From positions 1-13,169 of the forward strand of contig PIXW01000086.1 in NCBI GenBank assembly GCA_003601535.1: DNA of 13,169 bases, read 5' to 3'. Origin of the DNA: ANME-2 cluster archaeon (lineage in GTDB: Archaea > Halobacteriota > Methanosarcinia > Methanosarcinales > Methanogasteraceae). Positions 1 to 8,285 of this stretch are shown one piece after another (the stretch's first letter is position 1; each line of letters begins with the position of its first letter). The notes below the pieces were generated by a model that searched no databases, was not told the origin of the DNA, and saw only the letters and a program-made list of their open reading frames with translations. Both the position numbers and the translations under genes were made by a program.

Positions 1-739
1 AAAAATTGCGCATCACAATCTCCTCGATCGCAGTCTGCAGCGCCTCTCTGTTATTATATCGCGAGACAACATCATTCAATCGATCATCAGAGAGATTCTT
101 CATCTGAAGAGCGAGTTTGGTCATATTCGGAACCGCACGGACTACATTATCGACGATGGTGATGGTTGCTGTTTGTGCGGTTCTCGAGAGCGGGTTCAGA
201 TCGATCGCGATAACAGACTTTTTCATGCCAACCAGCGCCTGACATCGATCCCCGTCCTCAAGCGGGACCAGTACCACATCAGCGGAATAGATGCCATTCT
301 CACATACCAGCGATCTTGGATGATCGAGTGAGAGCGAGGCGTCAGGATGCTCGCCGAGAACATTTGATGCGCCGTGCGCACGCAGATGATCTGCAATCGC
401 GTGTACCCGCTTCTCTGTTCTGTAAAACAGGTTTATCTCTATCTGCGCACCTAACATCCTGCCCAGTTCGATGATCTCATCAGGCACCAGAGCCGCAACA
501 TTGCCGTTTACAGAGAGCACAGGATGCGTTGCAGCAAGGAGCATCGCTACCGCTGCACTGGTTGCTTGCATCGCAGAACCGGTTGTGCGCTCTCCGATCA
601 GATAGTCGAATGCCTCACCGCGTCCGTGCGCGATCAATCCTGCCTGTGAGGTGATGCCTGCCGCAACACCTTCGACCAGGCGTTCTCTTATGCGCAGGGA
701 ATGGTATCGCGGATGGTTCTTCGGAACGGTCATGTTCAT
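1..739 (-). CDS. 4-phosphopantoate--beta-alanine ligase (archaeal phosphopantothenate synthetase), C-terminus cut by window edge
   Basis: My own translation of the minus strand gives an uninterrupted frame of 246 codons running off the window at base 1. The family (PF02006, formerly DUF137) joins 4-phosphopantoate and beta-alanine using ATP to make 4'-phosphopantothenate, the archaeal replacement for bacterial PanC plus PanK in coenzyme A synthesis; it is cytosolic. Seen in the sequence: an N-terminal PKNHPRY near residues 6-12, AHGRGEAFDYLIGERT near 37-52, and HPVLSVNGNVAALVPDE in the first third, all in family-like order. Family members are about 250-260 residues, so only a few residues should be missing. 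Two starts are possible: ATG at 739 (MNMTVPK) or at 733 (MTVPK). Neither has a clear Shine-Dalgarno sequence and the second looks more family-like. It is divergent from the debranching-type gene, with 128 bases between them. Confidence 0.9.
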   Translation of the reverse strand, partial: MNMTVPKNHPRYHSLRIRERLVEGVAAGITSQAGLIAHGRGEAFDYLIGERTTGSAMQATSAAVAMLLAATHPVLSVNGNVAALVPDEIIELGRMLGAQIEINLFYRTEKRVHAIADHLRAHGASNVLGEHPDASLSLDHPRSLVCENGIYSADVVLVPLEDGDRCQALVGMKKSVIAIDLNPLSRTAQTATITIVDNVVRAVPNMTKLALQMKNLSDDRLNDVVSRYNNREALQTAIEEIVMRNF

Positions 740-867
740 GGGTATCTATCTTTTTTGTACTTATGAATCGCATTCGTGCTGGATCGTAGAGTGTCAAATG
801 TTATTAGGAACTGGCAGGAAGACATTAACCGTGTTTACATTGAAATCCTATAACCGGGAGCGATCAC

Positions 868-3189
868 ATGAAGATCATGAAATGGCATGAACAAGAGAAA
901 CTCGAATCAGACTTTCTTTCTGCCGGTCTCCGGGTCTATGCCATCGGTCACAAGAATGGAAGATTTGAGGGCAGATGGAACGGTATCTGGAATCTGCCGC
1001 TCAAGATTGCAGATGGCGTAACCTTTGGGCTGCTTAGAGGTGGTGAAGATTGCGGGGCACAGATCGACTGGCTGCCAGATTTCTGCAAAGGTTTTACATT
1101 TGGCGGTGATATTGAGAGAACGTTTGAGATCGGAGAACTCTCAATCGATCAACGCGCTTTCGTCCCGAAACTCAAAAGAGGCGTCTGCTGGATTTTCAGG
1201 ATTAAAAACAGGGATGACCGAAGAGTAACATTTAAATTCATCGCAAATCCGGTCACAAATCTTGAATGGGAACTGAAACAGACAGGAGATGTGTGGAAGG
1301 AGCGGAAATATCTAGGAACGTACGATGCACGCAGGAGAATGATCCTCATGCGGCATCATAAACGGCCGAACTGGATGATGCTCTTTGGCTCGGATCGTGA
1401 ACCTGAGTATGTGTGCTGCGATGTCAGCGATATTAACGAATGCAAGGATAGGCGCGGATTTCCAGGTCCTCTCGACCACTGCGTCGGCAGTTCTCTTATG
1501 GTATACGAGATTGCGATCGATCCCGAAGAGACCGCTGAGATCAGGTTTGTACTGGCTGGCGGCGATGCGACATATAATATGTTAATCGTTGAATATGAAG
1601 AGATGATCAATTCAGCCGAAGAACTGCTTGAAGATACGAAGAACTCATATATTAATTATATTCAGGATACGTTGAACTTTAAATCGGGGCTTAAATCCAT
1701 TGATGATTCTTTTATGCGTTCAAAGATCGGAATGTCACTCTTAAAACACTATCAACATGGATATGGCCTCGGATTCATGGCTGGACTGCCGCACTTTCCC
1801 ATATACTTTGGAAGGGACACCGCATGGACGGTATTCGGAAGCAACTGCATCGGGGACTTTCTGACGTCCCAGTGTGCCCTTGCGCTGCTTGCACGGTTCC
1901 AGGCAAAAGCGGATGGCGAGGATGCGGTCAGGGTTCCATTCTACAGAGGAGAGATTCCGCATGAGATCAGAATGGACGGATCGATCTACTATTACAGCGT
2001 CGATGCGACTCCGCTATTTGTGATCGCCCTCCATGATTATTATATGTGGTCTGGCGATAAAATTTTTGTCAGGTATCTCTACGACAATATGGTGAGGGCA
2101 CTCGGATGGTGCCTGAAGGCAGACCGTGACCGGGACGGGTTAATCGAGCACGGACCAGAGGGTTTTCTCATTGATACGCAATGGATGGACTCGTACTTTC
2201 GGGGAAAGTCAGGGGTCGAGGTTCAGGCGACATTCAGTCGTGCATTTCTGTGCGGGGCAGAGATCGCCAGTGAGTTCGGTGACGAGGATCTCGCGGAGAC
2301 GTACATGAAACGGCACAATGAACTCAAAACGCTCATCATCGAGCGGTACTGGGACGAGGTGCATGGGTTCCTGTACGACACGATACAGCCAGACGGCACC
2401 CCAAAGAAAGATATGACTGTAAACGCAGTCCTCCCGGTCTTCTTCGATCTCATCGAACCTGTTAAGGCAGACAAAATCCTTGCATGGATGGAAAGCGACG
2501 AGTTCACGACATCGTGGGGCGTCAGGACCCGTGCAAGGAGCGATCCTGAGTACGATGGGAAAAGCTACCAGAAGGGCGGCGTCTGGCCCTTTGTTACAGG
2601 CTGGGTTGCGTATTCCGAGTTTGCGCGGGGAAATTTCAGGGAAGGATTCCTCAAGACCCACCAGATGACTGAGATGCAGCGGTTCTCAAGACTGTACTTC
2701 AAGGAAGTCATGTCAGGAGACGTGCCGCCTGAGCCGTCCGGGGAGGAGGACCCTGCCGGCTGTTTCATCCAGGCATGGTCTGCAACGATCTACCTGTACT
2801 CGATCGTCCGCGGACTGCTAGGAGTTGTACCACATGCCCCTGAAAGCGTCACAATCTGCCCGTACCTAACCGATGACTGGAGCGTATCGGTTGAAAGACT
2901 TGCGGTCGGCGAAAGTTTATTGACCTTTGAGTTCAAGCGATATGGTGCTGAAGTTCTGGCAAGCATCAGAAACGAAGGCACGCTCATCGATGTGGATTTC
3001 GGCGTCGTTCTTCCGGTGATCGCAGATGACCCGTCTGCAACGATCAACGGTGTGAGCGTGGACGTAACAACAGAGATCATCAAAGGACGGTACACAAGGA
3101 TCATGACGAGATTCCCACTGGACAGAGAAGAGCTATTGGACAAGACCGAAGTTAAAAAGGTCGTATTCAAGATGGAGGCTAGCAAATGA
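868..3189 (+). CDS. Glycogen debranching enzyme-type amylo-alpha-1,6-glucosidase
   Basis: A 773-residue protein of the GDE / amylo-alpha-1,6-glucosidase type, expected to hydrolyse alpha-1,6 branch glucose from glycogen-like polymer in the cytosol; there is no signal peptide. Visible layout: an N-terminal beta-rich domain (about 1-245), a helical (alpha/alpha)6 barrel (about 270-650) and a C-terminal beta domain (about 655-773). Barrel hallmarks are LPHFPIYFGRDTAW at 307-320, DATPLFVIALHDYY at 379-392, GLIEHGPEGFLIDTQWMDS at 424-442, QKGGVWPFVTGW at 568-579 and GCFIQAWSAT at 631-640. No separate 4-alpha-glucanotransferase domain is apparent, unlike the eukaryotic two-activity enzyme. The ATG at 868 has GGGAG at 856-860, seven bases upstream; an internal ATG at 877 is too far from it. 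The stop overlaps the next start (ATGA). Other (alpha/alpha)6 glycosidases such as GH63 or GH15 types are alternatives, so the exact bond specificity is inferred. Confidence 0.85.
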   Translation: MKIMKWHEQEKLESDFLSAGLRVYAIGHKNGRFEGRWNGIWNLPLKIADGVTFGLLRGGEDCGAQIDWLPDFCKGFTFGGDIERTFEIGELSIDQRAFVPKLKRGVCWIFRIKNRDDRRVTFKFIANPVTNLEWELKQTGDVWKERKYLGTYDARRRMILMRHHKRPNWMMLFGSDREPEYVCCDVSDINECKDRRGFPGPLDHCVGSSLMVYEIAIDPEETAEIRFVLAGGDATYNMLIVEYEEMINSAEELLEDTKNSYINYIQDTLNFKSGLKSIDDSFMRSKIGMSLLKHYQHGYGLGFMAGLPHFPIYFGRDTAWTVFGSNCIGDFLTSQCALALLARFQAKADGEDAVRVPFYRGEIPHEIRMDGSIYYYSVDATPLFVIALHDYYMWSGDKIFVRYLYDNMVRALGWCLKADRDRDGLIEHGPEGFLIDTQWMDSYFRGKSGVEVQATFSRAFLCGAEIASEFGDEDLAETYMKRHNELKTLIIERYWDEVHGFLYDTIQPDGTPKKDMTVNAVLPVFFDLIEPVKADKILAWMESDEFTTSWGVRTRARSDPEYDGKSYQKGGVWPFVTGWVAYSEFARGNFREGFLKTHQMTEMQRFSRLYFKEVMSGDVPPEPSGEEDPAGCFIQAWSATIYLYSIVRGLLGVVPHAPESVTICPYLTDDWSVSVERLAVGESLLTFEFKRYGAEVLASIRNEGTLIDVDFGVVLPVIADDPSATINGVSVDVTTEIIKGRYTRIMTRFPLDREELLDKTEVKKVVFKMEASK

Positions 3190-4244
3190 AGATATTTATC
3201 ATTTCATCTGCTGAAAAAGCGATAGACTTCAGAAAGTATGGCGGAACCGAACTTGTTGTGGGCGGTCTGGCAACAGCGCTCTGTGAATTTGATGAGGTCG
3301 AGGAGGTTGCTGTTGCATGCTGCAAGGGTTCGATCTTTCCGGAGAACCTCCCAAAGCTGAGGGTGATAGAGACTGTGGAGGAATCAACAGAGGTCTATCA
3401 TGATTGGTTTGCGAAGGAAGCGAGGGCATATCGCATCTATGAAAAATACCTGAAGGATTATGACATCATACTCGATAATATCGGATCCGATCTGGTATAC
3501 GACCATAAGATAGCGCATCCAGATGCGAATATCTGCCACGTATTTCATGGAGCGTGCGGATGGGAGAGAGCCCCACGAATACGTGGCGACCCATGTTTCA
3601 TCGCAGCATCCCGTGCTCAGGCGATGAACGTCTCAAACCGTCTGGATGTGCGATGCGGATGTATCCCGCATGGCATAGATACCAGTTTGTATCCATTCAA
3701 AGCCGAGAAAGGCGAGCGCTATCTATCTGCCAACAGGATATGCAAGGAGAAAGGAATCCTTGAGTTTATCCAGTTGATGAAGGATTCATCTGCTTGTGGC
3801 GATATCTACGGCGAAGATCGTTTTGTTTCCAGTCAGGAATATGTAGAAGAGGTAAAATCTCGATGCGACGGCTATCAGGTGCGGTATTATGGCACCGTAA
3901 CCTATGAGGAGAAGATAAAGTTTCTCCAGAACGCGAAAGCCGTAATCTCGCTTCCGATGTACCCGTTCATGGAGATATTCGGTCTGCATGTTACCGAGGC
4001 GATGTGCTGCGGAACACCTGTTATTGCACTCCGAAGCGGGGGCGTGACCGATCAGATCAAGGATGGTGTTACCGGTTTTCTATGCGATGCACTTGACGAG
4101 ATACGCGAGATCATTGTATCTGACAAGGTGAGTGAGATCGATCCTTACGAATGCAGAAGACATGTTGAAGAGAATTTCTCAAAGGAAATTATGGCGAAAA
4201 ACTATCTGGAATACTTTAAGAAGATTCTTGAGAGAAAAAATTGA
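3186..4244 (+). CDS. GT-B glycosyltransferase (GT4-like), substrate unknown
   Basis: A 352-residue retaining GT-B glycosyltransferase resembling family GT4. Seen: an N-terminal YGGTELVVGGLATAL at 18-32, matching the glycine-rich acceptor-side loop of GT4 enzymes; PHGIDTSLYPF at 161-171 at the domain junction; and EIFGLHVTEAMCCGTPVIAL at 263-282. The last contains the EX7E motif (E263 and E271), which in this family contacts the nucleotide-sugar. It has no transmembrane segment or signal peptide and is rather rich in cysteine. The start overlaps the stop of the debranching-type gene by four bases, so the two are very probably co-transcribed and translationally coupled, which suggests an alpha-glucan substrate. 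A role in building or modifying glycogen is inferred; the donor, acceptor and linkage cannot be read from the sequence. Confidence 0.8.
   Translation: MKIFIISSAEKAIDFRKYGGTELVVGGLATALCEFDEVEEVAVACCKGSIFPENLPKLRVIETVEESTEVYHDWFAKEARAYRIYEKYLKDYDIILDNIGSDLVYDHKIAHPDANICHVFHGACGWERAPRIRGDPCFIAASRAQAMNVSNRLDVRCGCIPHGIDTSLYPFKAEKGERYLSANRICKEKGILEFIQLMKDSSACGDIYGEDRFVSSQEYVEEVKSRCDGYQVRYYGTVTYEEKIKFLQNAKAVISLPMYPFMEIFGLHVTEAMCCGTPVIALRSGGVTDQIKDGVTGFLCDALDEIREIIVSDKVSEIDPYECRRHVEENFSKEIMAKNYLEYFKKILERKN
4233..4242 (-). terminator. Possible U-rich terminator of the phosphorylase gene
   Basis: The minus strand carries a run of six T (A6 on plus at 4235-4240) about 40 bases past the phosphorylase stop and inside the 3' end of the convergent glycosyltransferase gene. 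Archaeal RNA polymerase can terminate on such U-tracts without a hairpin. No strong hairpin is seen, so this is weak. Confidence 0.3.
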
Positions 4245-4279
4245 GCAGATCCGGGTTTTCCCTGTCGGTGAGAGATTCG

Positions 4280-5983
4280 TTAAGCAAAATATGCATTCAG
4301 CAGGTACTGCTGAACCATTCTATGCGAATTGAAGAACGAAGAATTGAATGCAATTGCATACCGCATGATTCGAGCCCATGCATCCTTGTTATCATAAAAC
4401 ATTGGCAGTACTACCTGTTCCAACTTGTCATACAGGTCTTCCGCGTCTTTGGAATCATCCGATGGCTCAGCAGCAATTGATCCGATCGCCCAGCCTGTTA
4501 CACCCTCGATGCAGCCTTCAAGCCACCATCCATCCAGTATGCTCAGGCTTGGAACGCCATTAAGACACGCTTTCATTCCACTGGTGCCAGATGCTTCAAG
4601 AGGTCTTTTCGGTGTGTTAAGCCAGACGTCCACACCCGGGATGATAAACTTCGCAAGTTCCATATCGTAATTTTCGAGAAATACAATCTTTATATCATCT
4701 TTTAATCTTTTTATATTTACAAAGATGTTTTTTATCAGTTCTTTTCCTCCTGTATCCTTAGGGTGTGCTTTACCTGCAAGGATGACCTGAATCGGTCCTG
4801 TATTCTTTACAATGTCTACCAGTCTGTCCGGATTGCTGAACAGAAGGTCAGGTCGTTTATATCCTGTAACTCTTCTTGCAAAACCTATGGTGAAGGTATC
4901 ATAGTCCATTCCTGTACCGTGCCTTGCGTTTACGAGATCGATTAGAAGCCTCTTTGCCTCTGCATGAGCCTGCACAATCTCCTTTTTTGGTATTGAGATA
5001 ACATACCTCAGATCAAATGGATCCTTTCTCCAACCACTGATATATTTATCGTACAACTTACAGAAAGACTCTGTTGTCCAGAATACATGATGCACACCAT
5101 TGGTTATCGAATCGATTGGATAACCTGGAAACATATTCCTGGAGACTTCTCCATGTTTCTTTGCTACACCGTTTATATATTCGCTGTACTTCAAAGCGAG
5201 CAAGGTCATATTCAATCCATCTTCATGGCAAATCTCATCTATTTCGCCATTTCCAAATCCTCTGAGAAGGCTCTTCGCCAGTTGCTCCGGGAACCTGTCG
5301 TGACCCGCCTGAACCGGGGTGTGGGTCGTAAAGATGCACTTTTTACGCACCGACTCGAGGATCTGCTCATCGTTATACTCCGGATTGTCCTCTTTCACCT
5401 TCTTTATCAGTTCCAGAGCGACTAACGCGGAGTGCCCTTCATTCAGGTGGTATTTCCGGATGTTTGTGTAACCCAACGCATCGAGCATACGCACACCACC
5501 GATTCCGAGAACTATCTCCTGTAACAATCGGTATCTCTCATCGCCCCCATAGAGATAATAGGTGATCTCCCTATCAGAGGCGCTATTCTCAAAGAGGTTG
5601 GTATCAAGGAAATATACCGGTACCTGATAGCCTCCTATGCCGGTCATAAGGTATTCCCACGCCTGAATTTTTACCTCTCTATCCTCAACAGGTACGGACA
5701 CCCTGGGCGCCATGAGTGTTGTAAAATCGTCAATCCTCCAATCCGCCGGCAATTCGATTTGATTGCCCTCATCATCCAATTTTTGAGATGCACTGCCTTT
5801 ATTGATGGCAAGTGTGACCGCTACAATCGGGACACCCACATCCGCGCATGACCTCAGGATATCGCCTGCTAAAATCCCGAGCCCGCCACCGTAGGTGGGC
5901 ATCTCATGATCTATACCGATCTCCATGCTGAGAAGAGCAATCCGGATATCCCTCTCTGTACGTGAATGATTATCTGTACTCAT
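4280..5983 (-). CDS. glgP: Alpha-glucan phosphorylase (GT35, short form)
   Basis: A 567-residue GT35 phosphorylase, which cleaves terminal alpha-1,4 bonds of glycogen or maltodextrin with phosphate to release glucose-1-phosphate, using pyridoxal phosphate. Seen: PTYGGGLGILAGD at 29-41, HLNEGHSAL at 179-187, FTTHTPVQAGHDRF at 218-231, SITNGVHHVFW at 292-302, GFARRVTGYKRPDL at 367-380, and EASGTSGMKACLNG, in which K471 aligns with the PLP-binding lysine. The order and wording match the short alpha-glucan family phosphorylases (TIGR02094 type) rather than the roughly 800-residue E. coli/muscle type; here the N-terminal region before YGGG is only about 30 residues. The ATG at 5983 is preceded by GAGGGG at 5993-5998 with a nine-base spacer. 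It is convergent with the debranching/glycosyltransferase operon and divergent from the TreT operon. Confidence 0.94.
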   Translation of the reverse strand: MSTDNHSRTERDIRIALLSMEIGIDHEMPTYGGGLGILAGDILRSCADVGVPIVAVTLAINKGSASQKLDDEGNQIELPADWRIDDFTTLMAPRVSVPVEDREVKIQAWEYLMTGIGGYQVPVYFLDTNLFENSASDREITYYLYGGDERYRLLQEIVLGIGGVRMLDALGYTNIRKYHLNEGHSALVALELIKKVKEDNPEYNDEQILESVRKKCIFTTHTPVQAGHDRFPEQLAKSLLRGFGNGEIDEICHEDGLNMTLLALKYSEYINGVAKKHGEVSRNMFPGYPIDSITNGVHHVFWTTESFCKLYDKYISGWRKDPFDLRYVISIPKKEIVQAHAEAKRLLIDLVNARHGTGMDYDTFTIGFARRVTGYKRPDLLFSNPDRLVDIVKNTGPIQVILAGKAHPKDTGGKELIKNIFVNIKRLKDDIKIVFLENYDMELAKFIIPGVDVWLNTPKRPLEASGTSGMKACLNGVPSLSILDGWWLEGCIEGVTGWAIGSIAAEPSDDSKDAEDLYDKLEQVVLPMFYDNKDAWARIMRYAIAFNSSFFNSHRMVQQYLLNAYFA

Positions 5984-6061
5984 CTATATCATCCCCTCAT
6001 CCAGATTCACGATAACAACTAGCGTTTGTATGCATCTATGGTAACGTTATTGTTTCCAACG

Positions 6062-6070
6062 TTTTTATAT
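6062..6070 (-). promoter_or_regulatory. TATA-like box for the phosphorylase gene
   Basis: The minus strand reads GATATAAAAAC here, a good match to an archaeal TATA box. With the usual 22-27 base spacing, transcription would start near 6040, giving a leader of about 57 bases before the ATG at 5983. An 8-base palindrome TAACGTTA (6042-6049) lies at the predicted start site and could be an operator. Confidence 0.5.
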
Positions 6071-6191
6071 CCTGCGGTCGCTCATGAAATATCGATTATG
6101 CGTACGTTTTAATAGTTTTCTGGCGGGCTGCCATCTGGCACATCCAAAATTTTAGTGATTCTCTGAGTTGACAGCCCTCCGAAAGCGAGCC

Positions 6192-6198
6192 ATTATAT
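6192..6198 (+). promoter_or_regulatory. TATA-like box for the glycosyltransferase-DUF5752-treT operon
   Basis: ATTATAT about 70 bases upstream of the ATG at 6268 is the best TATA-like sequence on the plus strand in the divergent intergenic region. It would place the transcript start near 6220 with a leader of about 47 bases. A second AT-rich stretch at 6107-6117 is an alternative. Confidence 0.35.
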
Positions 6199-6267
6199 GC
6201 AATGAACATCATGAAAAAGTAGTGTAGAAATCTTACAGATCGATTTGCCCATGGGTAGAATAATATT

Positions 6268-7623
6268 ATGGATAAACCAAAAATCTGCATAGTCACGCAA
6301 ACACCGCTCTTAAAGTTTAAACTCCAGTACAGCGAGTTGCTTGATAAATACGGGACACTCCCGGATCCTGTGCCTTTTAGATGCCTTGAAGAGGGGGAAG
6401 ACTATGAATTTGCTCCCGGGGGTGTTCCAAAGATGGTTTATCCACTGCAGAAGATGATGATCGAAGACGGTCTCGTGGATGATGCACACTGGATATCGCT
6501 GAGCATGATCGGACCTGAGCGCGTACTCGTTGACGATATCCTCATTCACAACATCGTTCTTGAGCATCGATATGTCGCGCCGTATGCCAGGCTCAAGGAG
6601 CGAATATGGGCTGAGATTCATAGCATCGAGCGAAAAACGGTCGGTGCAGGTGAGTTCTCTGCCTATGCGCGATATAACTGGCTCTGTGCAGATAAGATGT
6701 TTAAACTGCTCCCGATCGATATCTTCTATATCCACGACTTTCAGCAGTTGCTCCTTGGAACCATGATCGGGCTTGCAGCGCCAACGGTCTTCAGATGGCA
6801 TATCCCGTTCAATCTGGATAATACATCGGGTTATATAAGAAGGTTCATTGTTCGATGCATCGAGTCCTTTGATGGAGTTATCGTCAGCTGCAAGCGCGAT
6901 CTCGAGGGGTTGATACGGGCAGGCTATCAGGGCAGAGCGTATCAGACATATCCGTACATCGACCAACGTAAGTGGACCGAACCATCGGATTCGGAACTTG
7001 ATGAGTTCTGCAATCGATTCGGAATAGACGACGATGATACAATCATTCTGGTTGTGGCGCGGATGGATCAGATAAAAGGGCAGGATGTTGCAATAAAAGC
7101 GCTTTCACGAGTGCACGGTGCGAAATTGATGCTTATCGGAAATGGTAGTTTCACAAGCAGTGAACGAGGCGGCCTGGCTCATCCAAAGGCAACGTTATGG
7201 AGCAGATATCTGAAAACACTTGCGAGAGATATCGGAGTAGAGGATAGGGTCATATTTACAGGATATATGCCGGATAATCTCCTGAAAGCAGCATACAGAC
7301 GGTGCGATGTGGTGGCATTCCCGTCCCGCACAGAAGGTTTTGGTCTCGTGGTCGTGGAGGCGTGGATGTACAGAAAACCAGTGGTTGTGAGTGATGGTGC
7401 CGGTGTTTCGGAACTGGTGATAGATGGGCTCAATGGGTACACGTTTGAGTCAGGGAACGCTGATCAACTGGCAGAGAAGATCGGTAATATTCTTGCCAGT
7501 CCGGGTGCGGCTGAAGAGATCGGAGAACGAGGTTATGAGACCGTAAGACAATGTTATATAGAAGAGGGTATAAGGTCAGTATGGGATATATTTAATGATG
7601 TCATGACAGGATTCAAACATTGA
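6268..7623 (+). CDS. GT-B glycosyltransferase (GT4-like), possibly glucan- or trehalose-related
   Basis: A 451-residue retaining GT-B enzyme. Seen: an N-terminal strand KPKICIVTQTP at 3-13, a GGVPKMVYPL loop at 51-60, DIFYIHDFQQLLLG at 151-164 followed by FRWHIPFN at 175-182 (an HDxQ...WHIP pattern shared with trehalose-synthesising GT-B enzymes), VVARMDQIKGQD at 262-273 with the R...K pair (R265, K270) that typically binds the donor phosphates, and the EX7E motif EGFGLVVVE (E356, E364). No membrane segment is apparent. The start at 6268 has a modest GGGTAG at 6253-6258. It is the first gene of an operon ending in TreT, so its donor is probably a nucleotide-glucose; whether it elongates glucan or makes a disaccharide is unknown. 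It is clearly not a GT5-length glycogen synthase. Confidence 0.82.
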   Translation: MDKPKICIVTQTPLLKFKLQYSELLDKYGTLPDPVPFRCLEEGEDYEFAPGGVPKMVYPLQKMMIEDGLVDDAHWISLSMIGPERVLVDDILIHNIVLEHRYVAPYARLKERIWAEIHSIERKTVGAGEFSAYARYNWLCADKMFKLLPIDIFYIHDFQQLLLGTMIGLAAPTVFRWHIPFNLDNTSGYIRRFIVRCIESFDGVIVSCKRDLEGLIRAGYQGRAYQTYPYIDQRKWTEPSDSELDEFCNRFGIDDDDTIILVVARMDQIKGQDVAIKALSRVHGAKLMLIGNGSFTSSERGGLAHPKATLWSRYLKTLARDIGVEDRVIFTGYMPDNLLKAAYRRCDVVAFPSRTEGFGLVVVEAWMYRKPVVVSDGAGVSELVIDGLNGYTFESGNADQLAEKIGNILASPGAAEEIGERGYETVRQCYIEEGIRSVWDIFNDVMTGFKH

Positions 7624-7637
7624 AGGAGTGATATGAG

Positions 7638-8285
7638 ATGGATTTTATATTTCACAAGGCGCGATATCAATTCGAACTCACAGGAAAGAAAGCGAGAGAC
7701 CTTCATGAATTTCTTGCAGTTATAAAAGAGGTCAATGAAAGTTCCATCTTCAACCATATCTATCACGCGCTGCTCGATTACCATCTCCTTCCACTGGAGT
7801 ATCCAAACGATTTTGCATACTGGATTGCCGATGTGCTGCACGAGCCTGTTCTTGCTGAACGGCTTGCAAACCTTGATCTGCGTGAATTTCATGATCTTGA
7901 GATGCTCAGAAATAGATTGATCAATATTATTGAGGATTATCTGGCAATGCATGATGTGACCAGCAGGGCTGGCATCGGTCAGGAATTTCATTTTGTCAGA
8001 TGCATAAGCGTTGTCTTTCCAACAAGATATGCGGTAACAAACATGAACGAGGCACTGGATATATTAAAGGAGATCGATCTGGATTCGATATTCTATTATT
8101 TCGTAGCAAGCAGGCTGCTTGGTGGAGGGCACTACAGACTGTTATCACAGTGGATACTCGAAAATGATAGCCATGAACTGATGGAAAAACTGGATAATCT
8201 GTATCCTTACGGCTTTGCAAACATGAATGATATGAGAAATGAGATCATAAGGATCATAGAGAGATATTTCTGGGAGCATCTATGA
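7638..8285 (+). CDS. DUF5752-type protein of unknown function, linked to glycosyltransferases
   Basis: A 215-residue, mostly helical, acidic protein with no signal peptide or membrane segment. It resembles the family I know as DUF5752, whose members have no established activity and tend to lie beside glycosyltransferase genes. Seen: FELTGKKARDLHEFLAVIKE at 12-31, a histidine/tyrosine-rich stretch SSIFNHIYHALLDYHLL at 35-51, and PNDFAYWIADVL at 55-66, then a second half (about 120-215) that may echo the first (SIFYYFVASRLLGGGHYRL, and LYPYGFANMNDMRNEIIRII near the end). GGAG at 7625-7628 lies nine bases before the ATG at 7638; the upstream in-frame codon is a stop, so the start is secure. It sits 14 bases after the preceding glycosyltransferase and overlaps treT by four bases. 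A role as partner or regulator of TreT is inference from position only. Confidence 0.75.
   Translation: MDFIFHKARYQFELTGKKARDLHEFLAVIKEVNESSIFNHIYHALLDYHLLPLEYPNDFAYWIADVLHEPVLAERLANLDLREFHDLEMLRNRLINIIEDYLAMHDVTSRAGIGQEFHFVRCISVVFPTRYAVTNMNEALDILKEIDLDSIFYYFVASRLLGGGHYRLLSQWILENDSHELMEKLDNLYPYGFANMNDMRNEIIRIIERYFWEHL

Noticed and set aside
651..890. Plus-strand open frame of 79 codons between the ligase and debranching-type genes.
   Set aside because: It runs antisense through the 5' end of the ligase gene and into the debranching start in a different frame; no Shine-Dalgarno and no protein-like conservation.
2209..2661. Long minus-strand frame (150 codons) opposite the debranching-type gene.
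   Set aside because: It is antisense to a strongly conserved catalytic region and the product has no family resemblance; a shadow of the real gene.
6121..6180. Inverted pair GGGCTG (6125-6130) and CAGCCC (6172-6177) as a riboswitch or attenuator stem.
   Set aside because: Only six bases pair across a 41-base loop and it mostly precedes the likely transcript start of the downstream operon.
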